From: Halomonas sp. KG2
Lineage (GTDB): Bacteria; Pseudomonadota; Gammaproteobacteria; Pseudomonadales; Halomonadaceae
Direction: 5' to 3'
Assembly: GCA_030440445.1 (NCBI GenBank)
Contig: CP098528.1
Coordinates: 2,170,001-2,234,000 of the forward strand
DNA: 64,000 bases
The notes beneath the pieces were generated by a model, which did not search any database, had not been told where the DNA came from, and saw only the letters and a program-made list of their open reading frames with translations. A program made the position numbers and the translations under genes. The first letter of the stretch is position 1; each line of letters starts with the position of its first letter. This document shows, one piece after another, positions 10,553 to 18,873 of this stretch.

Positions 10553-11616
10553 CTGAAACAACGATCATCGAATCGACTGTCCTCAAGCGCGGTCGGTGTT
10601 TCTATGTTGGCCTTACCAGGCAGAGGCTGGCCCTACTCGTAGGTATCGCTTTACTGACATTCATGTGTTTCATTGCCGATCTTTCAATCGGTCAAGCTCA
10701 TTATACGCCGGGGGAGGTACTGGCCGCTCTCTGGAACCCAGATGCCCCTCTCGCTGTTCGGGTCATACTGTGGGACATTCGATTACCGGTAGCACTGACA
10801 GCGCTGGTAGTTGGTGCCAGCCTGTCTGTGGCGGGTGTCAAAATGCAGACAGTGCTGGGTAACCCGCTGGCAAGTCCTTTCACGCTGGGGTTGTCCGCGG
10901 CGGCAGGTTTTGGTGCTGCGCTTGGGCTGATTCTGGGGGTGAGCATCCTGCCGGCATCGGCCGTGGCCTTTGCCGTTCCGGCCAATGCCTTTGTGGTTTC
11001 CATGATCGCTGCACTGGTGATCTACCGCTTGAGCCAAAAGCGGGGTATTACCACCGAGATGATCGTGCTGCTGGGTACCACTCTGGTCTTTACGTTTACT
11101 GCATTACTGGAAGCACTGCAGTACATTGCGCCCGATCAGGCGCTTTCCGCCGTGGTGTTCTGGATGATGGGTAGCCTGTCGCGTACCAGCTGGCCGCAGT
11201 TGGCCATCCTGAGTGCCATTCTGCTCTTTGTGTCGGTGTTCTTCGCTCGCCAGGCCTGGGCCTTTACGGCGTTGCGCCTTGGAGATGCGCGAGCAACAAG
11301 TCTTGGTGTTCCCGTGGGCCGGTTGCGTTTACAGGGAATCCTGTTGGGCAGCTTGCTGGCTTCGGTCTGCGTGTCATTTGTCGGAACCATCGGATTTGTT
11401 GGCCTAGTGGCACCTCATATCGCCCGGATGCTGGTGGGGGAAGACCAGCGTTTCCTGCTGCCTGCTTCGGCCCTCTGTGGCGCCTGCATGCTTTCTGCTG
11501 CTTCGGTACTGAGCAAAACATTGGTGGAGGGGCAAGCCATACCTATAGGTATTGTCACCTCACTGGTTGGTGTGCCGATGTTTTTTGCATTGATCTTACG
11601 GTCGAGGAAACGGTGA
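10549..11616 (+). CDS. FecCD-family iron-chelate ABC transporter permease
   Basis: A 355-residue inner-membrane permease of the BtuC/FecCD/FhuB family with about ten membrane helices. Family signatures include WDIRLPVALTALVVGASLSV near residue 70, GNPLASPFTLGLSAAAGFGA, and FVGTIGFVGLVAPHIARMLV near the end, the region that contacts the ATPase. A single permease gene implies a homodimer. Its ATG at 10549 overlaps the binding-protein stop by four bases (ATGA), indicating coupled translation. Confidence 0.93.
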   Translation: MTETTIIESTVLKRGRCFYVGLTRQRLALLVGIALLTFMCFIADLSIGQAHYTPGEVLAALWNPDAPLAVRVILWDIRLPVALTALVVGASLSVAGVKMQTVLGNPLASPFTLGLSAAAGFGAALGLILGVSILPASAVAFAVPANAFVVSMIAALVIYRLSQKRGITTEMIVLLGTTLVFTFTALLEALQYIAPDQALSAVVFWMMGSLSRTSWPQLAILSAILLFVSVFFARQAWAFTALRLGDARATSLGVPVGRLRLQGILLGSLLASVCVSFVGTIGFVGLVAPHIARMLVGEDQRFLLPASALCGACMLSAASVLSKTLVEGQAIPIGIVTSLVGVPMFFALILRSRKR

Positions 11617-12428
11617 TGGAGCTGCTCAACGTATCAGGAGTGTCTGTTGCATTCGATACCCGCGTGATATTGCAAAATCTGGACTTTGGCCCTCTGCATG
11701 CGGGCAGTGTTACGGCATTGTTGGGGTCCAATGCGGCGGGAAAGTCCACGTTGCTGCGCCGGATGGCCGGTGAGTTGCGAGGGGCGGGTAAAGTTGAGGT
11801 GGTTGGGCAGGAGGTTGAGTCCTGGCCGACATACCATAGCAATCGTCCAGCCCATGTCCCCCAGGATATATCGATGGTGTCGTCACTGCGAGTATTCGAA
11901 GCCGTGCTGCTGGCGAGTAAGCAAGGTAGCGGTTGGGGGGTGGATGACGATGAAATGGATGTTGTTATCCGCATGCTACAGGCATTGGGTATTCAGGCCT
12001 TGGCAGATCGCGAACTAGCCGCACTCAGCGGTGGTCAGCGGCAATTGGTATCCATTGCCCAGGCGCTGGTTCGGGAGCCTCGGGTTCTGTTGCTGGATGA
12101 GCCGACCAGCGCCCTCGATCTGCAGAATCAATTTGAGGTGCTTGATTTGCTATGTCAGCTTGCCCATGAGCGCTCCATGTGTGTGATTCTGGCTATACAC
12201 GATATCAATCATGCGCTGCGTTTTGCCGATCATGTGGTGGTTCTCCATCAGGGCAGAGTTGAAGCGACCGGCTCGCCACGTGAAGTCTTGGCGCCGGGGC
12301 TGATGCAAAAGGTCTACGGTGTCATGACGCGTCTAGAGTACTGTTCCCAAGGGTATCCATTTCTGGTCGTGGATCGTTCGGTCAGAGATAGGGCGGAGTT
12401 GTCGAAGGCAGAGGAGGCTGCGGTATGA
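11616..12428 (+). CDS. Iron-chelate ABC transporter ATP-binding protein
   Basis: A 270-residue FecE/FepC-type ATPase that would drive the permease encoded before it. It shows Walker A GSNAAGKST, the ABC signature LSGGQRQ, Walker B VLLLDEPTSALD and the H-loop LAIHDINHAL. The ATG at 11616 overlaps the permease stop by one base (TGATG) and follows GAGGA at 11604-11608; a GTG at 11613 is an alternative. The stop overlaps the start of the monooxygenase gene by four bases. Confidence 0.94.
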   Translation: MELLNVSGVSVAFDTRVILQNLDFGPLHAGSVTALLGSNAAGKSTLLRRMAGELRGAGKVEVVGQEVESWPTYHSNRPAHVPQDISMVSSLRVFEAVLLASKQGSGWGVDDDEMDVVIRMLQALGIQALADRELAALSGGQRQLVSIAQALVREPRVLLLDEPTSALDLQNQFEVLDLLCQLAHERSMCVILAIHDINHALRFADHVVVLHQGRVEATGSPREVLAPGLMQKVYGVMTRLEYCSQGYPFLVVDRSVRDRAELSKAEEAAV

Positions 12429-13768
12429 ACGGAGATCAGAGGTCGATAGTTCTGCTGGCGATGCCCAGTATCCATTCGGGAGCGTGGCGTTACCCTGGCG
12501 CTCAGCCAGATTTTCAATCCAGCTTCGAGCAGATGAAATGGTTTGCCCAGACGTTGGAGCAAGGGTGTTTCGATGGGCTGTTCTTGCCCGATTCTCTGGC
12601 CGTTCGGGCAGCGCCGATTGAGGCATTGGCGCGGGGGCACAGTGTCGCTACGCTTGATCCGTTGACGCTGCTGCCTGCACTGGCTGCCGTGACACAGCAT
12701 ATCGGCCTGATTGCCACCGCCAGCACGACCTACAACGAGCCTTATATGCTTGCGCGACGTTTGGCTTCGCTCGATATCATCAGTGGTGGCCGGGCGGGCT
12801 GGAACCTAGTGACATCTAGTAATTCCAACGAAGCGGCGAATTTCGGCGTCGAGCAGCATATGGAGCATAGTGCCCGCTATCGGCGGGCGCGGGAATTCTG
12901 TTCGGTGATGGACGGATTGTGGGAGAGCTGGGACGAAGATGCGTTCTGCCGGAATGCGGCAAGTGGCTTCTTTTTTGATCCAAGCAAAGTGCATGCGCTT
13001 GATCATCGGGGCCCTCATTTTTCAGTACGTGGGCCGCTGAATGTCGAGCGCCCCGTCCAGACGCGGCCGGTGGTGGTTCAGGCCGGTGCGTCAGAGGCTG
13101 GACGACAGGTTGCTGCCGAAACAGCCGAGGTGGTTTTTACTTATCAGACTGATTTTCCGGCCGCTCGGCAGTTCTATGCCGACATGCAGCGTCGGGCGCG
13201 TGCAGCGGGGCGCCAGAGTGCCTTGAAAATTATTCCAGCAGTGTTTGTTGTGCTGGGAGATACTCTGGAGCAGGCGCAGGAAAAAAGACACCAGCTGGAT
13301 CGGTTAGTTGATGACGAGAGCAGCCTGGCAACCTTGTCTATCGCGCTTGGACATGACATCTCCCAGTATGATGAAGACGGTCTGCTCCCCGAGATTCCCG
13401 AAAGTAATGCCAGTAAAAGTGGCCGTGACCGGGTCATCCAGCTCGCTCGAAGAGAAAACCTGAGTATCATTGCGTTGGCGCGACGCGTGTGTGGGTATCA
13501 GGGTCTCGAAATGGTTGGAACGGCGACGATGGTCGTGGACCAAATGCAGCAGTGGTTCGAGGGTGGTGCGGCAGACGGTTTCAATATCATGTTCTCACAT
13601 TTGCCTGGTGGGGCAACTGAGTTCGTTGAACAGGTGGTACCTGAGCTACAAAGACGCGGTTTGCTCAGAAGACGGTATGAGGGGCGCTCGTTCCGGGAAA
13701 ACCTCGGGCTGGAAACGCCACCGCATGGTTACTCACGCCGTTGTGTTAACGGAAGTGATTATGAGTAA
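12425..13768 (+). CDS. NtaA/SnaA-family FMN-dependent monooxygenase (bacterial luciferase-like)
   Basis: A 447-residue flavin-dependent monooxygenase of the luciferase-like superfamily. It is closest in pattern to the NtaA/EmoA/SnaA/DszA group, which oxidises substrates such as metal-chelating aminopolycarboxylates using FMNH2 and O2. Diagnostic stretches are GAWRYPGAQPDF, GLFLPDSLAVR, TASTTYNEPYMLARRLASLD and SGGRAGWNLVTSSN, all near the FMN-binding barrel. Its start overlaps the ATPase stop by four bases, so it belongs to the uptake operon. No FMN reductase partner is encoded nearby. My inference is that it processes the imported metal chelate in the cytoplasm, either to release metal or to use the ligand. 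The exact substrate is unknown. Confidence 0.88.
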   Translation: MNGDQRSIVLLAMPSIHSGAWRYPGAQPDFQSSFEQMKWFAQTLEQGCFDGLFLPDSLAVRAAPIEALARGHSVATLDPLTLLPALAAVTQHIGLIATASTTYNEPYMLARRLASLDIISGGRAGWNLVTSSNSNEAANFGVEQHMEHSARYRRAREFCSVMDGLWESWDEDAFCRNAASGFFFDPSKVHALDHRGPHFSVRGPLNVERPVQTRPVVVQAGASEAGRQVAAETAEVVFTYQTDFPAARQFYADMQRRARAAGRQSALKIIPAVFVVLGDTLEQAQEKRHQLDRLVDDESSLATLSIALGHDISQYDEDGLLPEIPESNASKSGRDRVIQLARRENLSIIALARRVCGYQGLEMVGTATMVVDQMQQWFEGGAADGFNIMFSHLPGGATEFVEQVVPELQRRGLLRRRYEGRSFRENLGLETPPHGYSRRCVNGSDYE

Positions 13769-13782
13769 ACGCGACGTCAACC

Positions 13783-14424
13783 TCACCGACGATTCTTTGC
13801 AGGGGACGTCAGCATGTTTAGACAAACATCCGAAACGCTATTGGCAAAGGGCGAGCAGTCTCTTGTTTGAGACGCAATAATGTCGTCCGTAGCGCCATGG
13901 ACACCGGAATAGATCAATAGCGCTACCACTCTTGGGTTTTTAGGTGCCCATAGGCCCGCGGACCGCCCCCCCTCAATGATGCTCAATAGCTGATCAAGAA
14001 TGGCGTTCTTAGCCTGGTTGGAGCGATCATGGTGATGGTGATTGGTATAGACGATGTCGTGTGTTCTATAGGTGTCGACGTAGGTTTCGACGTTTGCCCG
14101 AATCCAAGCGCGAAGCCGTCCAACCCAGTCGCCTTCGTCACAGGCCTCAAGCGCTTTCTCCAGTTGAGCAAGGAAGTTTTCCGTGTAGCGATTGCCAAGC
14201 GCTACCAGGATTTCATTTTTGGAGGAAAAATAATGGTAGAACGTGCCCTTGGCCACGTCTGCGGCTTTGACGATGTCGTTGATAGTGGTTGCTTGAACGC
14301 CCTGTTCTAGAAACAGCGCTTCTGCAGCGTTCATTAACTCATTAAGTCGTACATCAGCAGGTTTTGTGCGAGGGCGATTGCGCTGGTCGGCTGGTTTCTT
14401 CGCGTCAGAGGACTTTCCTTGCAT
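13783..14424 (-). CDS. TetR/AcrR-family transcriptional regulator
   Basis: A 213-residue one-component repressor. The N-terminal helix-turn-helix covers about residues 25-75 (ALFLEQGVQATTINDIVKAA followed by KGTFYHYFSSKNEIL), and the C-terminal two thirds form the ligand/dimer domain. A run of four histidines (TNHHHHDRSN) sits in the ligand domain and could matter if the effector is a metal or metal chelate; this is speculation. The gene is convergent with the monooxygenase, with only 14 bases between the stops. A palindrome in the operon promoter (7042-7056) is its most plausible target, but I see no copy in front of tetR itself. Confidence 0.9.
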   Translation of the reverse strand: MQGKSSDAKKPADQRNRPRTKPADVRLNELMNAAEALFLEQGVQATTINDIVKAADVAKGTFYHYFSSKNEILVALGNRYTENFLAQLEKALEACDEGDWVGRLRAWIRANVETYVDTYRTHDIVYTNHHHHDRSNQAKNAILDQLLSIIEGGRSAGLWAPKNPRVVALLIYSGVHGATDDIIASQTRDCSPFANSVSDVCLNMLTSPAKNRR

Positions 14425-14662
14425 TTCATTTTCTCAAGTGTTGATAAAGACATGTAGTGTAAAAGCAGGAAGTCTGGATGTCTTTGGGAGCCTGTACTAG
14501 CCGCTTGAACTTGCCCATTGATTGGATGATATTGCAGCGGGTCCGGTTTCTAGGCTGAACTCCGCCTCCTTCAATCAAGCCAGAATAGGGAGTTAAGGCT
14601 TCTAGTCCTGTGTAGCCTGCCTATGTAAGTATTTGATGCTTTTCATACTTATGAGCTGTAGA

Positions 14663-15697
14663 TCACTCGTTGGTTGGATTGTCTGCTTTTTCTTGCGAGG
14701 AGATCGTCTCCGGCAGGGCTGTTAATTGCGCCTGAAGGGCTTCCATTCGTTGCCAAAGCTGTTGCTGCCAGTTTTCGTCCTGAAGTGCCGCTTGGTGCTG
14801 CTTTTCTAGTGCTTGGTGGGCTTTATCAAGCTCGCTCTGCAGGCTGGCGTGTTGTTCTTTTAGCGATATATTGTTGCGCTCAAGCTCGTCAATACGCTGT
14901 TGCAAGCTGCTGTTGTCTAACTGGTAGTGCTGCAACGTATCTTTTTTGAGCTGAAGTTCTTTCGCCAAGCTGTCTGAGCGCTGTTCCAACTGGAGCAAGC
15001 GCTTTTGTAGTGCTTTTTCTTCTTGGGCACGCTCTTGTCTAAGCGTGTCTAGCAACGCCATCAGTTTTCCTTCTGCTGCTTCGTTACGCTGCTCTTCCTG
15101 AGCAAGGCGCTGTTCCCAAGCGGCTTGGCGTTGTTGCTGCTCTTCAGTGAAGCGCTCTTTCAGCGAAGCGACATCATGCTCAGATTGGCTAAGCAACTGC
15201 TGATATCGCTTAGCATCTTGGTTGGCTTGCTCTGCCTGTTGCTGCCACTGATGCTCGTTCGCTTGGCTAGCGGCCAGCTCGCGATTAAGTGCTTCCAAAC
15301 GCTGTTCTGTGTGTCGTAGATGCTCTGCAAGGGCGCTTTCTCGTTGCTGCGCATTGGCTGTTTGCTGAAGCGCTTCGGCGGCTTCCTGCTGGGCGCTCTC
15401 TACCTGCCGATTAGCATCTTCACGATAGTGGACGAGCGCTTGATTGGCGGCCTCTTGCGCCTCGCGCCATAGCTCGGTTGCGACGTTAACGATGACTTCT
15501 GGGACGCCTTTAGGTGGCGGAACATCGCGATTTTGCTCTCGTTCAATACGCCAATTACGGAAATGCTCACTGATCGTTGTGAAGCTGCCGGTTCCCAGTA
15601 CTTCCCGAATGCGTTGCACGCTAGGAGTGTCGCCGCGAGCGAGCAGGGTGTCGATTGCTTGCTGAACATCACTGTATTGAATCCCGCTGCGAGCCAT
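14663..15697 (-). CDS. KfrA-like DNA-binding protein with long coiled coil
   Basis: A 344-residue protein. Residues 1-110 match the plasmid KfrA N-terminal DNA-binding domain (YSDVQQAIDTLLARGDTPSV, then VLGTGSFTTISEHFRNWR). Residues 110-330 are an uninterrupted Gln/Glu/Leu-rich alpha-helical coiled coil. KfrA proteins are AT-rich-site DNA binders that autoregulate and form filament-like structures aiding plasmid segregation; chromosomal homologues are poorly characterised. The ATG at 15697 is chosen over 15772 because AGGGA lies upstream and the family domain starts here. It is divergent from a tyrosine recombinase across a short AT-rich region with inverted repeats. Confidence 0.85.
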   Translation of the reverse strand: MARSGIQYSDVQQAIDTLLARGDTPSVQRIREVLGTGSFTTISEHFRNWRIEREQNRDVPPPKGVPEVIVNVATELWREAQEAANQALVHYREDANRQVESAQQEAAEALQQTANAQQRESALAEHLRHTEQRLEALNRELAASQANEHQWQQQAEQANQDAKRYQQLLSQSEHDVASLKERFTEEQQQRQAAWEQRLAQEEQRNEAAEGKLMALLDTLRQERAQEEKALQKRLLQLEQRSDSLAKELQLKKDTLQHYQLDNSSLQQRIDELERNNISLKEQHASLQSELDKAHQALEKQHQAALQDENWQQQLWQRMEALQAQLTALPETISSQEKADNPTNE

Positions 15698-15758
15698 GGT
15701 GCTTATCCCTGTCAGATTGGTAGCGCTATTTTCATAGGGTTTGGTTAAAATTACAATA

Positions 15759-15768
15759 ATTACGTAAT
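15759..15768. repeat. 10-bp perfect palindrome in the kfrA-like/recombinase intergenic region
   Basis: ATTACGTAAT is self-complementary. A related half, AAAACGTAAAATTA, occurs a few bases later. It lies about 65 bases upstream of the KfrA-like start and could be part of its operator. Confidence 0.5.
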
Positions 15769-15803
15769 ACATAAAACGTAAAATTATTTACATTAAGTGC
15801 TAT

Positions 15804-15835
15804 AAATTCAAGATTACTGCCCTTATCTTGAATTT
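15804..15835. repeat. 11-bp perfect inverted repeat with 10-base spacer
   Basis: AAATTCAAGAT (15804-15814) and ATCTTGAATTT (15825-15835) are exact reverse complements around the spacer TACTGCCCTT. There is no T-run, so it is not a terminator. The geometry of two 11-bp arms resembles either a regulator operator or a tyrosine-recombinase core site, although Xer sites usually have a 6-8 base centre. It sits about 65 bases before the recombinase start at 15901. Confidence 0.7.
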
Positions 15836-15900
15836 TAATGCCGATAGCAGCAGACTTAACCCATTGGAAAGTCAGTCAGTGGACATGGGAGGGCGTAGCG

Positions 15901-17097
15901 ATGCCCGGAGAGGTCGAAAAACAGCAAAAACACGTAGGTAAAAGCCTAGAAAAGGGCAGTTGGCCTGATTTGCTGGCTAAGTCTTCCGTACTCGCCACTC
16001 CAGGAACTGACACGCCGTTAATTGATGCTCAAAACGACGTTGAGGCTGTTGCTGCGTGGCTAAGGGAGTATCAAGACAGTCCTCAAACATTGAAAAGTTA
16101 CCGCCGAGAGGCGGAGCGCCTGCTGCTTTGGCTGTCTAGCCACGGCGCCTCGCTATGCGATATGAATCGTGAAATGTTGCGCCAGTACGACGCTTTTTTG
16201 GAAGATCCTCAGCCAGCTGAGCAGTGGGTAGGGGTAAGTAAGCCTCGCAAACATGCGCAATGGCGACCTTTTCGTGGTGGGCTATCGCCAGCAAGCCGTC
16301 GGCAAAGTCTGATTATTTTGCAGGGCTTATTTAGCTGGCTGGTGGAAGCAGGGTGGGTACGCCATAACCCATTTGTGCTAATGCGCGATAAGGCAAGGCG
16401 GCTGAATAACCAGACGCAAACCATTGAGCGTTATTTAGAGCGCGATCTTTGGGCATGGTTTTGGCAGTGGCTGAATGTGCCAGTCGGGTACGCTAATGAG
16501 CGAGAGGCGTATGAGCAAGCGCGGCGACGATTTGTATTCAGCTTCGCTTATCTATTAGCGCCTCGTATTAGTGAAATGGCTAACGCTCGGATGGATGACT
16601 TCCAGGAAAGCGAGGGGCGATGGTGGTGGGTGGTGGTCGGTAAGGGGAGTAAGCTTGCACGCATTCCGGTGCCTGATGACATGCTCGAGTGCGTGTTCGA
16701 ATGGCGGGAAGCGCTAGGATTATCAGGCCTGCCCAGTTATCACGAACCCGACCCTCTTATCCGTGCGCTAGATAAACGTCGTGGCATTAGCGATAACCAA
16801 CTTTATCGGCTGATTAAAGGCGTATTTAGCGAAGCGGCTGATGCGCTAGAAGCGCAAAATGGCAAGCCTGCCTATGTGAGCGCGCTGCGTCGTGCAACAC
16901 CCCACTGGCTGCGGCATACGGCGATTACACATCAAGCACAAGCGGGGGTAAGCCTGCGCTATTTAGCCGAGAGCGCGCGCCATTCTAAACTGGATACGAC
17001 GAGTCGCTACTTACACACCGAAGATAATGAATGGCACCAAGAGCAGCAGCGTCATCGCTTGAAAACGGCCCCAAAAAAGACGTCTAACCCGTTATAA
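15901..17097 (+). CDS. Orphan tyrosine recombinase/integrase
   Basis: A 398-residue site-specific recombinase of the XerC/D-integrase family. A SAM-like core-binding domain (about residues 50-170) precedes the catalytic domain. The catalytic set is complete: Arg in APRISEMANARMDD, Lys in GKGSKLARIPVP, HxLR in HWLRHTAITH, the second His in ARHSKLDTT and the nucleophile Tyr in SRYLHTE. The ATG at 15901 follows GGGAGG and is preferred over the upstream in-frame ATG at 15838. It is longer than XerC/XerD (about 300 residues). No prophage, cassette array or tRNA attachment site is nearby, so it looks chromosomally fixed. Confidence 0.88.
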   Translation: MPGEVEKQQKHVGKSLEKGSWPDLLAKSSVLATPGTDTPLIDAQNDVEAVAAWLREYQDSPQTLKSYRREAERLLLWLSSHGASLCDMNREMLRQYDAFLEDPQPAEQWVGVSKPRKHAQWRPFRGGLSPASRRQSLIILQGLFSWLVEAGWVRHNPFVLMRDKARRLNNQTQTIERYLERDLWAWFWQWLNVPVGYANEREAYEQARRRFVFSFAYLLAPRISEMANARMDDFQESEGRWWWVVVGKGSKLARIPVPDDMLECVFEWREALGLSGLPSYHEPDPLIRALDKRRGISDNQLYRLIKGVFSEAADALEAQNGKPAYVSALRRATPHWLRHTAITHQAQAGVSLRYLAESARHSKLDTTSRYLHTEDNEWHQEQQRHRLKTAPKKTSNPL

Positions 17098-17135
17098 TGT
17101 CGGTACATTGAGACACCCAACCCAAAGGTAACGCC

Positions 17136-17552
17136 ATGGCAACTTCAGGCGCTGAGCTGGCCCAGCAAGAACTGGTCGAAGAGTTTGAAATATTTGATAA
17201 CTGGATGGATCGTTATCAATACATTATCGATATGGGGAAGCAACTGCCTGACTTTCCGGAAGAGCAGCGAACTGAAGAGTTTAAGATTCAGGGCTGCCAA
17301 TCTAACGTATGGATGTGTCACGAAGAGCAGGGCGACAAGCTTATCTTTAAGGCAACGTCGGATGCGGCCATCGTTTCAGGACTGATTGTGTTGCTGCTGA
17401 GAATCTATAGCGATCGCACACCTGATGAGATTAGCCAAACCGAGCCTCACTTTTTGAAAGATTTAGGTTTGGATAAGCACCTATCACCTACTCGCAGTAA
17501 TGGCTTGCATGCCATGTTGGAGCGTATTTACCAAGTGGCAAAACAGTCGTAA
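17136..17552 (+). CDS. sufE: Cysteine desulfuration protein SufE
   Basis: A 138-residue SufE-family protein that accepts persulfide sulfur from a cysteine desulfurase and passes it to Fe-S assembly. The active cysteine lies in FKIQGCQSNVWM, and the typical tail GLHAMLERIYQVAK is present. AAAGGTAACGCC precedes the ATG. It stands alone; no sufBCDS genes are in the window, so it may serve CsdA or a distant Suf/Isc system. It converges on yidD with 26 bases between the stops. Confidence 0.92.
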   Translation: MATSGAELAQQELVEEFEIFDNWMDRYQYIIDMGKQLPDFPEEQRTEEFKIQGCQSNVWMCHEEQGDKLIFKATSDAAIVSGLIVLLLRIYSDRTPDEISQTEPHFLKDLGLDKHLSPTRSNGLHAMLERIYQVAKQS

Positions 17553-17578
17553 TTGTAAGCGCGCATTGGAAAGCTTTA

Positions 17579-17926
17579 TCAGTGATGATGGTCGCACTTT
17601 GAGTGCGGCGGTGCTGTTAAGTCGGGGTCTTCACGACACAGCTGCTCGCTTCTGCCACCAGGCACGGGATCGATACCACCGGCGCTGCCTGGGTGGCAGC
17701 GCATAATACGCTTTATCGCCATCCAGCCGCCCTTGAAAGGGCCATGCACTTGAATGGCTTCAACGGTATAGGACGAGCAGCTTGGCCAGAAGCGGCAGCG
17801 CGGCCCCAGCAGGGGGCTAATGGTGTATTGATAGACCTTGATACAGCCAATCATGACGATGGCGAGGGCTTTCAAGGCCCAGTGCTTTGCTTGGGATAGC
17901 AGCTTTACCACTATTTCTTTTACCAC
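17579..17926 (-). CDS. yidD: Membrane protein insertion efficiency factor YidD
   Basis: A 115-residue YidD with the family core [38 protein letters not shown] and [19 protein letters not shown]. It assists inner-membrane protein insertion with YidC, peripherally bound through its amphipathic N-terminus. It is normally found in the rnpA-yidC cluster; here it follows hisI instead. The start is uncertain. A GTG at 17926 overlaps the hisI stop (TAGTG), and a GTG at 17911 lies one repeat unit downstream, both created by a 15-bp tandem duplication. The His-rich tail (CDHHH) is unremarkable. Confidence 0.9.
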   Translation of the reverse strand: MVKEIVVKLLSQAKHWALKALAIVMIGCIKVYQYTISPLLGPRCRFWPSCSSYTVEAIQVHGPFKGGWMAIKRIMRCHPGSAGGIDPVPGGRSEQLCREDPDLTAPPHSKCDHHH

Positions 17927-17933
17927 TATTTCT
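17904..17933. repeat. 15-bp perfect tandem duplication at the hisI-yidD junction
   Basis: TTTACCACTATTTCT is present twice head to tail (17904-17918 and 17919-17933). The unit length is a multiple of three. The copies cover the hisI stop codon and give yidD two in-frame GTG starts preceded by similar sequence. Confidence 0.85.
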
Positions 17934-18393
17934 TGCCGTAAAGTGCCGCTGGGTCGATAAGCGGCTCGCTGGTAATCACCGCACGCTCTTCATTTACCGA
18001 TAAGTAAAAACAGCTGCGTCGACCGGTGTGGCAAGCGGGTCCCGTTTGATCGACTTGCAGTAATAGCGTGTCACCATCGCAGTCGAGAGCCGCAGATTTC
18101 AGCTGCTGTTGTTGGCCCGAGGTTTCACCTTTACGCCAGAGCTTTTTACGCGAGCGTGAATAGTAGCAAACACGCTGCGTTGCTAGCGTTTCTTCGAGTG
18201 CCTCGCGGTTCATCCACGCCATCATTAACACTTCACCCGAATCAAACTGCTGGGCAATGGCAGGCAGCAAGCCTTGTTCGTTAAAGCGTACTGCTTCAAT
18301 AAGCGTTTCTGTCCCGGGCAACGTGTCGGAAGGGCTGGCAGACTCTAGGGCTTTGAATAGGTCGCGCGGGGCTAATTGGTCAAAACGTGACAT
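17926..18393 (-). CDS. hisI: Phosphoribosyl-AMP cyclohydrolase
   Basis: A 155-residue HisI that opens the purine ring of phosphoribosyl-AMP in histidine biosynthesis. Signatures are [29 protein letters not shown], the metal-binding DCDGDT and the cysteine motif [10 protein letters not shown]. It has about 25 extra residues at the N-terminus compared with compact HisI proteins. HisE is not fused and not adjacent. Its ATG overlaps the zur stop by one base (TAATG), so it is co-translated with zur, which is an unusual partner. Confidence 0.94.
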   Translation of the reverse strand: MSRFDQLAPRDLFKALESASPSDTLPGTETLIEAVRFNEQGLLPAIAQQFDSGEVLMMAWMNREALEETLATQRVCYYSRSRKKLWRKGETSGQQQQLKSAALDCDGDTLLLQVDQTGPACHTGRRSCFYLSVNEERAVITSEPLIDPAALYGKK

Positions 18394-18842
18394 TACTCGT
18401 TACTCGCAGATCGGCAATTTTGGCACAAGCCTTGAAGTTCTATCGTTTGGCGCTCGACGTTAAACCCTTGTCGTTTGGCTAATTCGGCCAGTTGAGCGCT
18501 TATTTCATCCAAGTGAAGCTCTTCAACATAGCCACAATGGCGACAAATCAACAGCTGAAAGCCATGGGCATGCTCAGGACAGGCGCAGGCAACGTAAGCG
18601 TTTTGTGACTCTATACGATGAACGAGACCTTGTTCGATAAGAAAGTCGAGAGCACGGTAAACCGTGGGAGGTCTTGCTGCGGCATGCTCAGTAGATAGTT
18701 GGTCTAACAAGTCATACGCTTTTAGGCCGCCACCATTCTCAGCAATCAGTTCTAGTACACGGCGGCGAATAGGTGTAAATCTCACACCTCGGGTATGACA
18801 CTGGGATTCCGCTTGTTGTAATAGCGTATTAGCTTCTGTCAT
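18393..18842 (-). CDS. zur: Fur-family zinc uptake regulator Zur
   Basis: A 149-residue Fur-superfamily repressor. The winged helix lies at about residues 15-85 ([39 protein letters not shown]). Structural zinc cysteines are in [10 protein letters not shown] and LCQNCRS, and the regulatory site region is [11 protein letters not shown]. These features fit Zur rather than Fur. In the presence of zinc, Zur represses zinc import genes. It is co-directional with the ATP-grasp gene 31 bases upstream and coupled to hisI downstream. Confidence 0.88.
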   Translation of the reverse strand: MTEANTLLQQAESQCHTRGVRFTPIRRRVLELIAENGGGLKAYDLLDQLSTEHAAARPPTVYRALDFLIEQGLVHRIESQNAYVACACPEHAHGFQLLICRHCGYVEELHLDEISAQLAELAKRQGFNVERQTIELQGLCQNCRSASNE

Positions 18843-18873
18843 TAGGGCACTCGTTGAACGGGATATGCGTAGT

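Noticed and set aside
15838..17097. Tyrosine recombinase as sign of a prophage or integrative island
   Set aside because: Flanking genes are housekeeping (sufE, yidD, hisI), with no tRNA, phage structural genes or att repeats nearby.
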